Part shown: piece after piece, positions 39,073 through 48,773 of the stretch
Layout of the letters: each line of letters opens with the position of its first letter
Numbering within the stretch: the first letter of the stretch is position 1
Origin: Prochlorococcus sp. AG-363-P06
GTDB taxonomy: Bacteria; Cyanobacteriota; Cyanobacteriia; PCC-6307; Cyanobiaceae
DNA length: 64,000 bases
Direction of reading: 5' to 3'
Assembly: GCA_003280025.1 (NCBI GenBank)
Contig: QCGD01000004.1
Coordinates: forward strand, 1-64,000
Notes under the pieces: model-generated
Database searches by the model: none
Seen by the model: only the letters and a program-made list of their open reading frames with translations
Told to the model about the DNA's origin: nothing
Position numbers and translations under genes: made by a program

Positions 39073-39297
39073 ATGAACGAAAATACTAATGACATTAATA
39101 ATCCTGTTTTGACCTTTGAGGGGAAAAAATATTTAATTAATAATCTATCAAGTGATATAAAAGAAACTATAAAAGGATTACAGATTGCTGAAAATCAGTT
39201 AAGAATGCATGAAGATACATTGAAATTATTATCAATAAGTAGAAACTCATTAGCAAATCAACTAAAAGAAAAACTTAAAAATATTGAGGAAGTTTAA
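39073..39297 (+). CDS. DUF6447-like protein, 74 aa
   Basis: The small soluble protein begins with a strand region around [16 protein letters not shown] and continues as a long helix with heptad character ([18 protein letters not shown]). This matches my memory of DUF6447, found in bacteria and phages with unknown function. Its stop overlaps the end of carB by four bases. Confidence 0.55.
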   Translation: MNENTNDINNPVLTFEGKKYLINNLSSDIKETIKGLQIAENQLRMHEDTLKLLSISRNSLANQLKEKLKNIEEV

Positions 39298-42200
39298 GAG
39301 TTATGTATTTCCTGTAGAGAGAAAGTATCAATCTTGTTTAAATGTAAAGATTTTATTGCTTTAATCGCTGCATTAGCTCCAGGGATAGTTGTAAATGTTG
39401 GTATATTATATTCTAAAGCAGCACGTCTAAGATATGCATCATCATGAATAGCTTGAGAACCTACTGGAGTATTAATAATTAATTGAATAAGACCTGATCG
39501 AATAAGATCTTCAATATTTGGTCTTCCTTCATGAACTTTCAATACTTCTTCAACTTCTATTCCTAAATTAGACAAGTATGCTGCAGTACCCTTCGTAGCA
39601 TTCAATTTAAAACCTAAAATTAATAATTGTCTAGCAATATTTTCAAGATTTACTTTATCTAAATCATTAGTAGATAAAAAAGCTACCCCATTAGATGGGA
39701 CTCCATTACCCGCCGCTAATTCTGATTTAGCATAAGCCAGACCAAAATCCTTAGCTAAACCCATTACTTCCCCAGTAGATCGCATTTCCGGACCAAGGAG
39801 AGTGTCAGAGCCAGGAAATCTCTTAAAAGGTAAAACTGCTTCTTTAACTGCCTGAAATTTTGGAATGTATTCTTTAGTAAAATTTACATCCTCTAATGTA
39901 TAACCTTGCATTAACTGGGTTGCTATTTTTGCAATCGGCTTACCTATAGCTTTAGAAACAAAAGGGATAGTTCTTGAAGCTCTAGGGTTTGCCTCAAGAA
40001 TAAATACTTTGTTATCTTTATTATTTAAATTAGTTACTGCAAATTGTAAATTGATTAAGCCTACAACATTTAATCTATTTGCAATTAATTTTGTCCATTT
40101 TTTTACAGTATCTAACGTCTCTTTTGAAAGAGAAATTGAAGGAAGACAACATGCTGAATCACCAGAATGAATCCCAGCAGGTTCGACATGCTCCATAAGG
40201 CCAGCAATTACAACTGAACCATTTGAGTCACATAAAGCATCAACATCTATCTCAATAGCATTATTCAAATACTGATCTAAAAGTATTGGATGATCTGGTG
40301 AAACTTTAACTGCTTCAGAAATATATCTAGATAATTCTTTTTCGTTTTTAACAATTTCCATAGCCCTACCACCCAAAACATAAGAAGGCCTTACAACTAA
40401 AGGAAAGCCAATATTTGTTGCTACAGTTTGTGCTTCTTCTTGAGTACGCGCAATACCATTTAGAGGCTGTCTAATATCTAATTCTTCAAGTATATTAGTA
40501 AATTCCTCTCTATCTTCCGCAATATCAATTGAAATTGGTGAAGTACCCAAAATTTTGGATCCGCTATTAAATCCATCTTTTGTTTTTAGCCATTCAAATA
40601 AAGGCAATGATAATTTTAGAGGGGTTTGTCCTCCAAATTGAACAATTAAACCATAAGGATTCTCAGCTTCTATTATATTTAAAACATCCTCTAAAGTTAC
40701 TGGCTCAAAATATAAAATATCACTGGTATCATAATCAGTTGAAACAGTTTCAGGATTACTATTAACCATTATAGTTTTACATCCATTTTTTGATGCTTGA
40801 TAAGAAGCATGACAACAACAATAATCAAATTCTATGCCTTGACCAATTCTGTTAGGTCCTCCGCCTAGGATCATAATTTTTTTAAATTGATTGTCATTTT
40901 TAGAAAAAATCTCATCATCAAAAATAATTTCATTTAAATTAATATAAGAATCTTCATAAGTTGAATAATGATATGGAGTTGAGGACAAAAATTCAGCGGA
41001 ACAAGTATCAACAGTTTTAAAAACTGGAACAATATTCAAAGCTTTTCTGTATTGCCTAACTTCAAAGAAATCAGAACCTGTCAATTTTGCAATTTGTTGA
41101 TCTGAAAAGCCTTTTTGCTTTGCCTGAAAAATAGTATCTCTATCTAAATCAATAAGTTCTTTACTTTTTAAATATTGCTTTTCAAAATTAAAAATATTAC
41201 GTAATTTTTCGATAAACCACAAATCTATATTGGTAACTTCATTTATAAATGAGTTTGTCTTGCCTAACTGCATCGCTTTTTTGATTAGAAGAATTCTTTC
41301 AGCGGTAGGGGTTCTCAAACTATTATTCAAATCATTTTCATTATTAACTTCATCCAAAGAATCACATTCCCAGCCAAAGATACCTATTTCTAAAGACCTC
41401 AAAGCTTTTTGAAAAGATTCTTCAAAAGAGCGGCCAATTGCCATTGATTCTCCTACTGATTTCATTGAGGTACTTAAGGTTTTTGAGGAACCCTTGAATT
41501 TTTCAAAAGCAAATCTAGGGATTTTAGTAACCACATAATCAATTGAAGGTTCAAAACATGCTGGAGTCTTTTTTGTAATATCATTAACTATTTCATCAAG
41601 TGTAAAACCAACAGATAATAAAGCTGCAATCTTTGCAATAGGAAATCCAGTAGCTTTGCTTGCCAAAGCTGATGATCTACTTACACGTGGATTCATTTCA
41701 ATAACAATAACTTCTCCATTTCTTGGATTTATCGCAAATTGAATATTACTTCCACCCGTTGCGACTCCTATCTCTCTTATGATTTTCAAAGAACAATCTC
41801 TGAGCCTTTGATATTCCTTATCTGTAAGAGTTTGCGCGGGTGCAACTGTAATAGAATCTCCTGTATGAACACCCATTGGATCAAGATTTTCAATACTACA
41901 AACAATTACTACGTTGTCAGCAGTATCTCTCATCACCTCTAATTCAAACTCTTTCCATCCTATAAGTGATTTCTCAATCAATATTTGATTACTAGGACTT
42001 TCTTCTAAACCTGTTTTACAAAGTTCGACAAATTCCTCAAGATTATATGCAATACCACCACCACCACCACCTAAGGTAAAAGCAGGCCTTATTATCAAAG
42101 GGAATGAGTTTATTTCCTTTGAGACTTCATTAGCTTCTGTTATGTTAGAAGCGATTCCGGAAGGACATACATTAACATTTATTTTTGTCATCGACTCTTT

Positions 42201-42596
42201 AAATAATTTCCTATCTTCTGCTTTATTAATAGCTTTTAAATTAGCGCCTATTAATTCAACATCATTATTTTTCAAAAAATCTGACTCAGATAATTTAACA
42301 GCAAGATTCAACGCTGTCTGTCCTCCCATAGTTGGTAGAAGAGCGTCAGGCTTTTCCTTTAAGATAATTTGGGATACTATTTCAGGAGTTAAAGGTTCAA
42401 TATAGGTTTTGTTAGCAATATCAGGGTCAGTCATTATTGATGCAGGATTTGAATTAATCAAAATAATTTCATAACCAGCTTTTCTTAAAGCCTTACAAGC
42501 TTGAGTACCAGAATAATCAAATTCGCATGCTTGTCCTATAACAATTGGACCTGAACCCAAAATAAGGATTCTTTTAAGATCACCTCTTTGAGGCAT
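39294..42596 (-). CDS. carB: Carbamoyl-phosphate synthase large subunit
   Basis: The 1100-residue enzyme makes carbamoyl phosphate for arginine and pyrimidines with the CarA glutaminase subunit, which is not in this window. The two duplicated ATP-grasp halves are visible: first half [20 protein letters not shown] and the GGGGGG loop near residue 178; second half [19 protein letters not shown] and [10 protein letters not shown]-terminal MGS-like allosteric domain follows. Length is standard. Confidence 0.98.
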   Translation of the reverse strand: MPQRGDLKRILILGSGPIVIGQACEFDYSGTQACKALRKAGYEIILINSNPASIMTDPDIANKTYIEPLTPEIVSQIILKEKPDALLPTMGGQTALNLAVKLSESDFLKNNDVELIGANLKAINKAEDRKLFKESMTKINVNVCPSGIASNITEANEVSKEINSFPLIIRPAFTLGGGGGGIAYNLEEFVELCKTGLEESPSNQILIEKSLIGWKEFELEVMRDTADNVVIVCSIENLDPMGVHTGDSITVAPAQTLTDKEYQRLRDCSLKIIREIGVATGGSNIQFAINPRNGEVIVIEMNPRVSRSSALASKATGFPIAKIAALLSVGFTLDEIVNDITKKTPACFEPSIDYVVTKIPRFAFEKFKGSSKTLSTSMKSVGESMAIGRSFEESFQKALRSLEIGIFGWECDSLDEVNNENDLNNSLRTPTAERILLIKKAMQLGKTNSFINEVTNIDLWFIEKLRNIFNFEKQYLKSKELIDLDRDTIFQAKQKGFSDQQIAKLTGSDFFEVRQYRKALNIVPVFKTVDTCSAEFLSSTPYHYSTYEDSYINLNEIIFDDEIFSKNDNQFKKIMILGGGPNRIGQGIEFDYCCCHASYQASKNGCKTIMVNSNPETVSTDYDTSDILYFEPVTLEDVLNIIEAENPYGLIVQFGGQTPLKLSLPLFEWLKTKDGFNSGSKILGTSPISIDIAEDREEFTNILEELDIRQPLNGIARTQEEAQTVATNIGFPLVVRPSYVLGGRAMEIVKNEKELSRYISEAVKVSPDHPILLDQYLNNAIEIDVDALCDSNGSVVIAGLMEHVEPAGIHSGDSACCLPSISLSKETLDTVKKWTKLIANRLNVVGLINLQFAVTNLNNKDNKVFILEANPRASRTIPFVSKAIGKPIAKIATQLMQGYTLEDVNFTKEYIPKFQAVKEAVLPFKRFPGSDTLLGPEMRSTGEVMGLAKDFGLAYAKSELAAGNGVPSNGVAFLSTNDLDKVNLENIARQLLILGFKLNATKGTAAYLSNLGIEVEEVLKVHEGRPNIEDLIRSGLIQLIINTPVGSQAIHDDAYLRRAALEYNIPTFTTIPGANAAIKAIKSLHLNKIDTFSLQEIHNS

Positions 42597-42704
42597 AATT
42601 AAAAAATTTCATTTATTTCATGCTACTTATAAATCATCAGATGTTAATCAAGTTACTTGAAAAGCAACATTTGTTTCTATAGTATTGAAAGAAAATTATT
42701 TTTT

Positions 42705-43343
42705 ATGAGCGAACTTCAGCGACTAAAAAGTTTGTTGCCTCCAGAGAATGAAAGTTGGGTTTTTATTGAAGCAGCAGCAGCTATAGACCCTCCACTTATA
42801 ACTCTAGAAGAAATTGGTCGTGACGAAGTTGAAATCCAAATAGATTTAGAGGAATGGGATAATTTTGCAATTGACCATAGGAACTTGTTGTTTTGGCACG
42901 AAGTAGGAAAGATACAGAACGACACAATACCTAGAGATGGATGGGAAATGGCTGCTCTGGCAATAGGATTGGGGGGTGCCATTGGTGAGTTATGGGTACA
43001 AGATGGATTACTTTTATTACTAGCTCTTGGTTTGTCAAGTTTCGCAGGATATAGATTATACTTAAAAAACAATTCTGAAAAAAAGCTCCAAGATGCTATC
43101 TTTGCAGATGAAAGAGCTATAGATCTTGCTTGTAGATTTGGTTATAGCATACCTAATGCTTATAAAAGTCTAGGTGGGGCATTAAAAGAATTAATTGAAA
43201 AAACAAGAAAAAAGAAAAAAAGAAGTTTTTTTGAAGACAGACTAGATGCATTAAGAAAAAGTGCTGAGATAGCCAGATCAGAATTGTCACAGCAAGAAGG
43301 TTCAGAAAGATCAGTATCAAGCGAAAATGTTTATGGACAATAA
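42705..43343 (+). CDS. DUF3318 protein
   Basis: ATG 42705 (MSELQRLKSLLPPENESW) is preferred to an in-frame TTG 48 bases earlier. The 212-residue product has the DUF3318 N-terminus, the conserved NLLFWHEVGKIQNDTIP stretch and two hydrophobic segments (about 80-115). A basic and finally acidic helical tail follows. The family is cyanobacteria- and plastid-specific with unknown function. It overlaps rsfS by 17 bases. Confidence 0.8.
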   Translation: MSELQRLKSLLPPENESWVFIEAAAAIDPPLITLEEIGRDEVEIQIDLEEWDNFAIDHRNLLFWHEVGKIQNDTIPRDGWEMAALAIGLGGAIGELWVQDGLLLLLALGLSSFAGYRLYLKNNSEKKLQDAIFADERAIDLACRFGYSIPNAYKSLGGALKELIEKTRKKKKRSFFEDRLDALRKSAEIARSELSQQEGSERSVSSENVYGQ

Positions 43344-43677
43344 ACAACTAGTTTTAATTGCCGCTAAAGCCTGTGATGAGAAAAAAGCTAAAGATATAAA
43401 GTTGATAAATATTGAAAAAGTTTCTTTTATTAGTGAATGGATATTAATTGCCGAAGGATTATCAGATGTACAAGTAAGATCAATAACTAACTCCGTAGAA
43501 GGTGAATTAAGAGAGAAGGGTAAAATTGAACCAATTAGAAAAGAGGGAGTTAATGAAGCTAAATGGGCTTTACTTGATTATGGGGACTTAATAGTAAATA
43601 TTTTTCAGCCAGAAATAAGAAGTTTTTACGATCTAGAATCATTTTGGAGCAATGGAGATAGTTTAGATTTTCCATAA
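43327..43677 (+). CDS. rsfS: Ribosomal silencing factor (RsfS/Iojap)
   Basis: The 116-residue protein binds L14 and blocks subunit joining when nutrients are scarce. The core (SEWILIAEGLSDVQVRSI, then WALLDYGDLIVNIFQPEIR and FYDLESFW) is characteristic. The start could be ATG 43327 or the third codon ATG 43333. It sits in a DUF3318-rsfS-ycf36-asparaginase operon, an order common in cyanobacteria. Confidence 0.93.
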   Translation: MFMDNKQLVLIAAKACDEKKAKDIKLINIEKVSFISEWILIAEGLSDVQVRSITNSVEGELREKGKIEPIRKEGVNEAKWALLDYGDLIVNIFQPEIRSFYDLESFWSNGDSLDFP

Positions 43678-43686
43678 TTTATATTT

Positions 43687-44181
43687 ATGAGTGAATTTAA
43701 ATGCCCAGTTCCAAAGGAACAACAGCCAACCAATGAATTTATTGAATTATCAAAATCAAAAATATTTTCATGGCCAAAATCAAAAAAAATATTCTCAATG
43801 ATATTAATAAAATTTTGGTTAGTTACTTTTATTTTGTTTTTACTTATTTCATCTGGAAGTATATATTTCAAAACCTTTATTCTTAAGTATATCTTCTTAA
43901 GTCTTATTAGTAGCTTATCAATACCACTACTAATAACTATAAGGTTATATCTTGGTTGGAATCATATATTTAAAAGATTGAACTCTGAGAAAGTGGAGTA
44001 TGAAGAATCTGGTTGGTATGATGGTCAAATATGGATCAAGCCTTTAAATTTAAAAGAGAAAGAATCTCTAATAGCATCTGTCGAAGTAAAACCTATATTA
44101 AAAAATCTAACTCAAATATCATCTATTATTTTAATCATAGTTTTAACAGGAATATTAATATTCCAATACAAAAACATCTAA
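43687..44181 (+). CDS. Ycf36/CGLD27 (DUF1230) membrane protein
   Basis: The 164-residue product begins with the family signature CPVPKEQQPTNEFIEL and has two hydrophobic segments (about 45-85), then WYDGQIWIKPLN and a C-terminal helix. Homologues in plants and algae (CGLD27) are linked to iron deficiency and photosynthesis; function at the molecular level is unknown. It directly abuts the asparaginase gene, whose ATG follows its stop. Confidence 0.85.
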   Translation: MSEFKCPVPKEQQPTNEFIELSKSKIFSWPKSKKIFSMILIKFWLVTFILFLLISSGSIYFKTFILKYIFLSLISSLSIPLLITIRLYLGWNHIFKRLNSEKVEYEESGWYDGQIWIKPLNLKEKESLIASVEVKPILKNLTQISSIILIIVLTGILIFQYKNI

Positions 44182-45147
44182 ATGAGTTCTAATTTTAAAA
44201 ATCTTTATACATCAAATAATCCTCCTTTACAGGCAACATTAATGAGAGGTTCAAATATTGAATCTATCCATAAAATTCATGCTGTTATTAGTGATAAAAA
44301 AGGTAGAGTTTTAATGTGTGCGGGAAATCCAGAGTATAAAAGTTTTATAAGGTCATCATTAAAACCTTTTCAAGCGATACCATTTTTGAGTAGTGGAGCA
44401 ACATCTGAAATTAATAACGCATCGAAATCCATAGCTTTAGCATGCGGATCTCATAGTGGATCTAAATTGCATACGAGAGAAGCCTTTAGAATCTTATGGG
44501 CCTATGATATTGATATAAACTATTTAAAATGTCCTAAATTAATCAAAAGTCCGCTAGAGAATAATTGTTCTGGAAAGCATGCTGCTTTTCTCGCAACATG
44601 TAAAAAACTAAATTTGCCCTTAGATAGCTATTTAAAAGGAGATCACCCACTTCAAAAAGAAATATTTAGGATTATTTCAGAATTCCTTGAAATTCCATTA
44701 TCTGATATTTGCGCAGAGCGTGACGACTGCGGAGCTCCAACTCTATATATGAAATTACTTGAGATGGCTAAGTTATATGCTCTCCTAAGTTCCTCAGAGA
44801 ATGCGGAATTAGAACAAATCAGTAGATCAATAAGAAACAACCCTGTAATGATAGGAGATAAGAATAAATTTGATACTAAAATCATTGAAGCTTCTCACGG
44901 ACAAGTTATAAGTAAAGGTGGCGCTGAAGGGATACAATGTCTATGCAAGGTTAATGAAGGAATAGGACTTGCATTAAAAGTTGAAGATGGTTCAAAAAGA
45001 GCCAAGCATGCAGTGAGCCTCCATTTATTAAAACAGTTAGAATGGATTTCTGATTTAAGGATACAAGATATAGAAGATAAGATTTTAAAATTCGCAGAAG
45101 GTGTTCAAATAGAAGTAAAAGGTCAATTAAAATTCCAAGAATCCTAA
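44182..45147 (+). CDS. Asparaginase II-family protein
   Basis: The 321-residue protein matches the bacterial asparaginase II (PF06089) family, with RSSLKPFQAIPFLSSG, ACGSHSGSKLH, NCSGKHAAFLATC and DDCGAPT. This family is unrelated to the classic AnsA/AnsB fold and is serine-nucleophile-like. Substrate is probably L-asparagine, but only by family. It is the last gene of its operon, followed by the initiator tRNA. Confidence 0.88.
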   Translation: MSSNFKNLYTSNNPPLQATLMRGSNIESIHKIHAVISDKKGRVLMCAGNPEYKSFIRSSLKPFQAIPFLSSGATSEINNASKSIALACGSHSGSKLHTREAFRILWAYDIDINYLKCPKLIKSPLENNCSGKHAAFLATCKKLNLPLDSYLKGDHPLQKEIFRIISEFLEIPLSDICAERDDCGAPTLYMKLLEMAKLYALLSSSENAELEQISRSIRNNPVMIGDKNKFDTKIIEASHGQVISKGGAEGIQCLCKVNEGIGLALKVEDGSKRAKHAVSLHLLKQLEWISDLRIQDIEDKILKFAEGVQIEVKGQLKFQES

Positions 45148-45191
45148 AAAATAGAAAAAAGAACCCTTTCAGATGTATGCTATAGATATGA

Positions 45192-45268
<77 letters not shown>

Positions 45269-45275
45269 ATGATAT

Positions 45276-45298
45276 AGCCCCTTTTTAGGGGCTTTTTT
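45276..45298 (+). terminator. Rho-independent terminator after tRNA-fMet
   Basis: AGCCCC, loop TTTTTA, GGGGCT, then five more T residues, eight bases after the tRNA end. Confidence 0.9.
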
Positions 45299-45653
45299 AT
45301 TGCAAATACTAGGTTTTAAGGTGTCAGAGATAACTTTACCTAATAGACTGTCTATGATTTAATTGAACTAAAATATACTTATTTAGACCTTTTCAAGGAC
45401 ACTCCAAGTACACTTTTATATGAACAGATCCCTCAGAAAAACTAGGACTTGGGAAGATGAAATCGACTTCAAGTTTTGTCCGAGACCTCAACATTAGAGC
45501 AAGCAGTAGGTAAAGCGATGGCAGCCTTATGGTACAGAACATAGAGCCAATTACCCCTAGTTAATAAAATGGAATTATTATTGCTAAATAAAATAACTAA
45601 ATAAACAATTTTTACAGGTTTGGTTTCCTTAAAATTTGCACTAATAGATAAAA

Positions 45654-45670
45654 AAGGGGTAATACCCCTT
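45654..45670 (-). terminator. Palindrome, terminator-like on the minus strand
   Basis: AAGGGGT, loop AAT, ACCCCTT. On the minus strand the stem is followed by six T residues, so it could end a leftward transcript; the nearest leftward gene is at 46263-46577. Confidence 0.5.
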
Positions 45671-45683
45671 AAAAAAGCTAGAT

Positions 45684-45699
45684 AATCCCCATCACCCAG
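45684..45699 (+). repeat. Direct repeat copy 1 (AATCCCCATCACCCAG)
   Basis: Exact 16-base repeat of 45796-45811, 112 bases apart. Confidence 0.8.
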
Positions 45700-45795
45700 C
45701 CTTTAAAAAATCATAGCACTACATATGGTGTTTGTAAGTAACATATTTTACCTATTTATGGGGTTGTCTTCATCTCATTAATTTGCCATGATAGG

Positions 45796-45811
45796 AATCC
45801 CCATCACCCAG
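45796..45811 (+). repeat. Direct repeat copy 2 (AATCCCCATCACCCAG)
   Basis: Second exact copy. It leads directly into the stem of the terminator at 45811-45844, giving a C-rich single-stranded segment before a terminator hairpin. Confidence 0.8.
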
Positions 45812-45844
45812 GCTCTACGTTGATCGTCAGAGTCTTTTTTTTTT
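45811..45844 (+). terminator. Strong rho-independent terminator, possible small RNA end
   Basis: GGCTCTACG, loop TTGAT, CGT, one unpaired C, AGAGTC, then ten T residues. No protein gene ends on the plus strand nearby, so a small RNA starting somewhere between about 45670 and 45800 is a possible source. Confidence 0.7.
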
Positions 45845-46022
45845 AATCTCTCAATTCTAAAATTTGTAAAGGAATTACTAACACTTATGCATCTTTTAAC
45901 TAAGTCTAGAAAACAGAAGAACTGCAAAATGCTATTTGATTAGGAAAATAACTTTTGATAAAGATTAAGTAGCTTATATTTCATTTTATAGCTAAGTATA
46001 AAAAAGAATCAGATTATTTCTT

Positions 46023-46127
46023 ATGCATTTTGACATGTTACTTATACCAATTTGTGTATTAGCTATTTTTTATTTTTTTACCAGGCCTAAAAAGGGAAGG
46101 CTATCTAAAAAATGGACTAGAGAATAA
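46023..46127 (+). CDS. Single-helix membrane microprotein, 34 aa
   Basis: ATG 46023 to TAA 46125-46127. One membrane helix (LLIPICVLAIFYFF) is followed by a strongly basic tail (RPKKGRLSKKW). Composition and the positive-inside tail argue for a real peptide. Function unknown. Confidence 0.45.
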   Translation: MHFDMLLIPICVLAIFYFFTRPKKGRLSKKWTRE

Positions 46128-46262
46128 TTTTTAAACTCTCTATATATACGATTATAGATTTTAAATGGTCTTAGAAAATCTTTATTAATTGCTAATTAAT
46201 TGAAAAAATCAAGAAATAATATTTAAATAATATAAATTTGGATTTGAGATAAAATTAATAAT

Positions 46263-46577
46263 TTATATTTTTATAAGTTCAAAGTAGCCATCTTTATTTA
46301 GTAGATACTTATCAAACCAAAGATTTAATAGGTTATCAATTCCTATTCCACTCATATTGTTTAATTGAGATTTTTTATAATCAGATAAAGCCAATATTAA
46401 ATAAGGGAAAATCATATCAGATATACCATTAGGCAGTTTTTTTAAAGGAACACCATGAGATCGATCCCACAAAATTTTCATATCACGAGAGAACATAGAA
46501 CTCCAATTATCAAAGTCACAATATAACTTCTCTGGAGGCAGGAGATTTAATGTTAAAACAGGAGAAGATGAGGTCAT
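46263..46577 (-). CDS. Hypothetical protein, 104 aa
   Basis: Function not recognised. The product looks soluble and folded, with aromatic and proline content (LNLLPPEKLYCDFDNW, then DMIFPYLILALSDY and LLNLWFDKYL). It lies in the accessory stretch after the tRNA, on the same strand as the RHH paralogue 146 bases upstream. Confidence 0.5.
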   Translation of the reverse strand: MTSSSPVLTLNLLPPEKLYCDFDNWSSMFSRDMKILWDRSHGVPLKKLPNGISDMIFPYLILALSDYKKSQLNNMSGIGIDNLLNLWFDKYLLNKDGYFELIKI

Positions 46578-46700
46578 AGTAGAATTTATTATTTTGTCTA
46601 GGATTTTATTTAGAGATGATTGGTGTAGGAATTTATTTAATAATTATATTTCAACTTAAATCGCCCCCTTGATCACAAATACAGACTAATATTATCTCAC

Positions 46701-46721
46701 AGTGCTGAACTAATCAACACT
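46701..46721. repeat. Hairpin after the second RHH gene
   Basis: AGTGCTGA and TCAACACT, separated by a five-base loop, pair with one G-T wobble. The element begins one base after the stop codon of the RHH gene and echoes the AGTG/CACT units of its promoter. No T-run follows. Confidence 0.5.
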
Positions 46722-46722
46722 T

Positions 46723-47103
46723 TTAATACTTCTCGTATCTTTGTAACATTTCTTGGAACTTAAGGAATGATAAAAATTTTTTATAAGTTTTTAAATCAAG
46801 AGTTTCTTTATTATTTTCATTGTTAAAAATTCTTTTTGATGAATCTAATTGAGCTCTGCTAATACAAGTATTAACATCTGAAGAATTGCTAGTTAAACTC
46901 TCATATTCTTTTTTTTTATTTATATATAAAAGATTATCCTTTCCTGTCTCGATATTAAATAGACCTCTTTGAGCCAAAGCTTCCTCTACTAGTATGCTTA
47001 TAATTTTTGAATTGCTTAAATTATTTTCAAAGCTCAATTTATCTACTATTTTCATTACTCCGTCTCTAGGAATAAAACCAACTCTTTTTTTCTTTGTAGG
47101 CAT
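46723..47103 (-). CDS. Ribbon-helix-helix-like DNA-binding protein, 126 aa (paralogue of 5575-5940)
   Basis: The N-terminal 52 residues repeat the RHH pattern: strand KKRVGFIP, helix DGVMKIVDKLSFENN, helix NSKIISILVEEALAQRGLF. The tail is unrelated in sequence to that of the other copy but is similarly hydrophilic. It has the same neighbours as the first copy: a divergent membrane microprotein, a double palindrome between them and an AGTG-type element after the stop. Two duplicated cassettes 41 kb apart are therefore likely. Confidence 0.65.
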   Translation of the reverse strand: MPTKKKRVGFIPRDGVMKIVDKLSFENNLSNSKIISILVEEALAQRGLFNIETGKDNLLYINKKKEYESLTSNSSDVNTCISRAQLDSSKRIFNNENNKETLDLKTYKKFLSFLKFQEMLQRYEKY

Positions 47104-47119
47104 TTAAAACTTAACTTAA

Positions 47120-47152
47120 AGTACAGCACTTGACTGTCACCAGTGTTGCACT
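47120..47152. promoter_or_regulatory. Double palindromic operator candidate, second locus
   Basis: AGTACAGCACT (47120-47130) and AGTGTTGCACT (47142-47152) repeat the arrangement at 5956-5988, with the same 22-base centre spacing. The second unit and the following TATATT are identical in both loci. Confidence 0.6.
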
Positions 47153-47180
47153 ATATTCGGATTAAGTCAATCTTGCTCCA

Positions 47181-47300
47181 ATGGTAGTACTCATAACTTT
47201 GCTTTTTTGTTATCTTGGTTATCTTTTTTACTCGTCAAAACATGAGGTTTCTTTAATGGATAAACACCTTATAGATCATGTTGAAAATGACACCGATTAG
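47181..47300 (+). CDS. Single-helix membrane microprotein, 39 aa
   Basis: ATG 47181 to TAG 47298-47300. One N-terminal membrane helix (VVLITLLFCYLGYLFY) precedes a charged tail with several His and Asp. It occupies the same divergent position relative to the RHH gene as 6017-6181. The sequence before both starts includes TTAAGTCAAT. Function unknown; a small membrane effector under RHH control is a hypothesis. Confidence 0.5.
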   Translation: MVVLITLLFCYLGYLFYSSKHEVSLMDKHLIDHVENDTD

Positions 47301-47588
47301 TTTTAAGACTTGAAGGATGTTTTTAATTAAATTGATTATATTTATTTATAATTTTTATAATTAATTTTAGAAAGGCAATGGTAAAAGATATTTACTAGAA
47401 AGAATTAACATAATAAATAAAATAATCATCATTTATATTTTCTAATTTATTGAAAGTTAAAAAATTGCCTTATAGATTAAATTTTTAAATTTGGATTAAT
47501 GATTAAATACTAAAAAATATAAGAACTTCATTTCTTAACTAAACATATACAATCTCTGCAGAATTATTAGAATTAAAAAAAAAACTTT
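47301..47588. other. AT-rich intergenic region
   Basis: No supported ORF. An 8-base inverted repeat AAGGCAAT/ATTGCCTT is present, separated by about 80 bases; I attach no function to it. Confidence 0.4.
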
Positions 47589-47885
47589 ATGACTGTTCAT
47601 CAAGATTACGAAATAAAAATTAATTTAAATGAATTGATTGAAAAAAGAATACCTTGTTGTGATTTGCTTAACTCAAATCATTGTTTAACTGAAAAACAAG
47701 TTTCTGAAATTGCTCATGCAATCCGCAATGATTTAAATTTGCATGACCTTTACAGGCAAGTTGATCAACATATTATGAATTTTGTAAATGAGGCTGGTAT
47801 TGATAACAATGATCATTGGGTTGAACCTCATCTGCCAGATTTGGAACGGGATTTAAAAGAAGAAGTAGGAATAGAATTTGATTAA
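47589..47885 (+). CDS. Hypothetical protein, 98 aa
   Basis: Function not recognised. The product is acidic, soluble and rich in His and Asn, with a Cys pair (KRIPCCDLLN) and a helical middle (EKQVSEIAHAIRNDLNLHDL). It is preceded by a long AT-rich leader. It belongs to the accessory stretch between the tRNA and the iron cluster. Confidence 0.55.
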   Translation: MTVHQDYEIKINLNELIEKRIPCCDLLNSNHCLTEKQVSEIAHAIRNDLNLHDLYRQVDQHIMNFVNEAGIDNNDHWVEPHLPDLERDLKEEVGIEFD

Positions 47886-47908
47886 ATCTTTTTCTTTTTT
47901 CAATTTAA

Positions 47909-48058
47909 TTAATATATATATTTCTTTTCTAAGTCATCAATTAACTTATAAATCCTTTTAGCTGATAATTTCCTTTTTTTAGAAAATTTAAAAGTTATAA
48001 AAAAAATTGATGAGATAAAAATAGGGGTAAATATTATAAGTTCAGAATTGATGGACAT
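47909..48058 (-). CDS. Single-helix membrane microprotein, 49 aa
   Basis: ATG 48058 to TAA 47909-47911. A membrane helix (LIIFTPIFISSIFFITF) is followed by a basic then mixed-charge helix (KKRKLSAKRIYKLIDDLEKK). The positive-inside tail suggests a real protein. Function unknown. Confidence 0.5.
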   Translation of the reverse strand: MSINSELIIFTPIFISSIFFITFKFSKKRKLSAKRIYKLIDDLEKKYIY

Positions 48059-48232
48059 TAAATAACTTTTCTCTAATATTTAAATTATTTAAAAATATGC
48101 ATCTACAAAATAGGTACTTAATACAATTAATTGTTAAAGCTAATTAATTAAGTTTTTTTTTTTACAACTCATATCTAATAATTATGTTATTAAAATGAGT
48201 TATAACTAAAAACAATTAAAATATAAAGGAAA

Positions 48233-48415
48233 ATGATTAATTATTTTGGCTTAACTCTAAACGAAATGGGTATAAGTAAATTAGAATTTGCTGTTATTGG
48301 ATTAGTAACAATAATATTTCCAATATTATTTGTAATTGCATCAAAGAATCTTGATTCCAAAGGAATATTCGAGTGGATGTTGGAAAAACCTGATGATTGG
48401 ATTGGAAAAAAATAA
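48233..48415 (+). CDS. Small membrane protein, 60 aa
   Basis: ATG 48233, preceded by AAAGGAAA. An amphipathic N-terminus precedes one membrane helix (FAVIGLVTIIFPILFVIA) and a soluble end with GIFEWMLEKPDDWIG. The regular design supports a real gene. No family recognised. Confidence 0.6.
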   Translation: MINYFGLTLNEMGISKLEFAVIGLVTIIFPILFVIASKNLDSKGIFEWMLEKPDDWIGKK

Positions 48416-48428
48416 AAATTATAATTAT

Positions 48429-48773
48429 TTATGAATCGAATTTCAATTTATCTAAACTTGCAACTGGGAAATCATACAACTGACAATTATTTTCTAAATC
48501 ATTAATTATATTATTTTTTAGAAGGGCATAATCTATAAAATTATTTAATTTATTTTTTTTGAATTCCTTATTAGTTTCTCCAATTGCAAATGATAGCGCA
48601 CCGTCATTAGAAATCCCAAATTGAATTGTGTTGCAATAAGTTCTAGAAAATTTATTTGAAATCTTATTAATATACTTCTCAATAGAGTTAGGAGAAATTT
48701 CTTTTGAAGAAACTGGATTACTGAAAACAAGAAAGAAAACAGAAATTAAGATTATAAAACTTCTTTTAATCAT
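48429..48773 (-). CDS. Secreted or periplasmic protein, 114 aa
   Basis: The N-terminus is a clear signal peptide (MIKRSFIILISVFFLVFSN, cleavage probably near VSS-KE). The mature part of about 90 residues has two cysteines (TYCNTIQFG and NNCQLYDFP), which could form a disulfide. The TIQFGISNDGALSFAIGETN core looks like a small cyanobacterial secreted family. Function unknown. Confidence 0.6.
   Translation of the reverse strand: MIKRSFIILISVFFLVFSNPVSSKEISPNSIEKYINKISNKFSRTYCNTIQFGISNDGALSFAIGETNKEFKKNKLNNFIDYALLKNNIINDLENNCQLYDFPVASLDKLKFDS

Larger units (their letters stand above)
45299..46022. other. Gene-poor region after the tRNA
   Basis: About 720 bases with no convincing long ORF. A 25-codon frame (ATG 45420, MNRSLRKTRTWEDEIDF) is possible. 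The stretch holds a GGGGT/ACCCC palindrome, a 16-base direct repeat, and a strong terminator with no obvious upstream gene. A position next to a tRNA and less AT-biased patches would fit an old insertion, but no integrase is recognisable. Confidence 0.5.
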
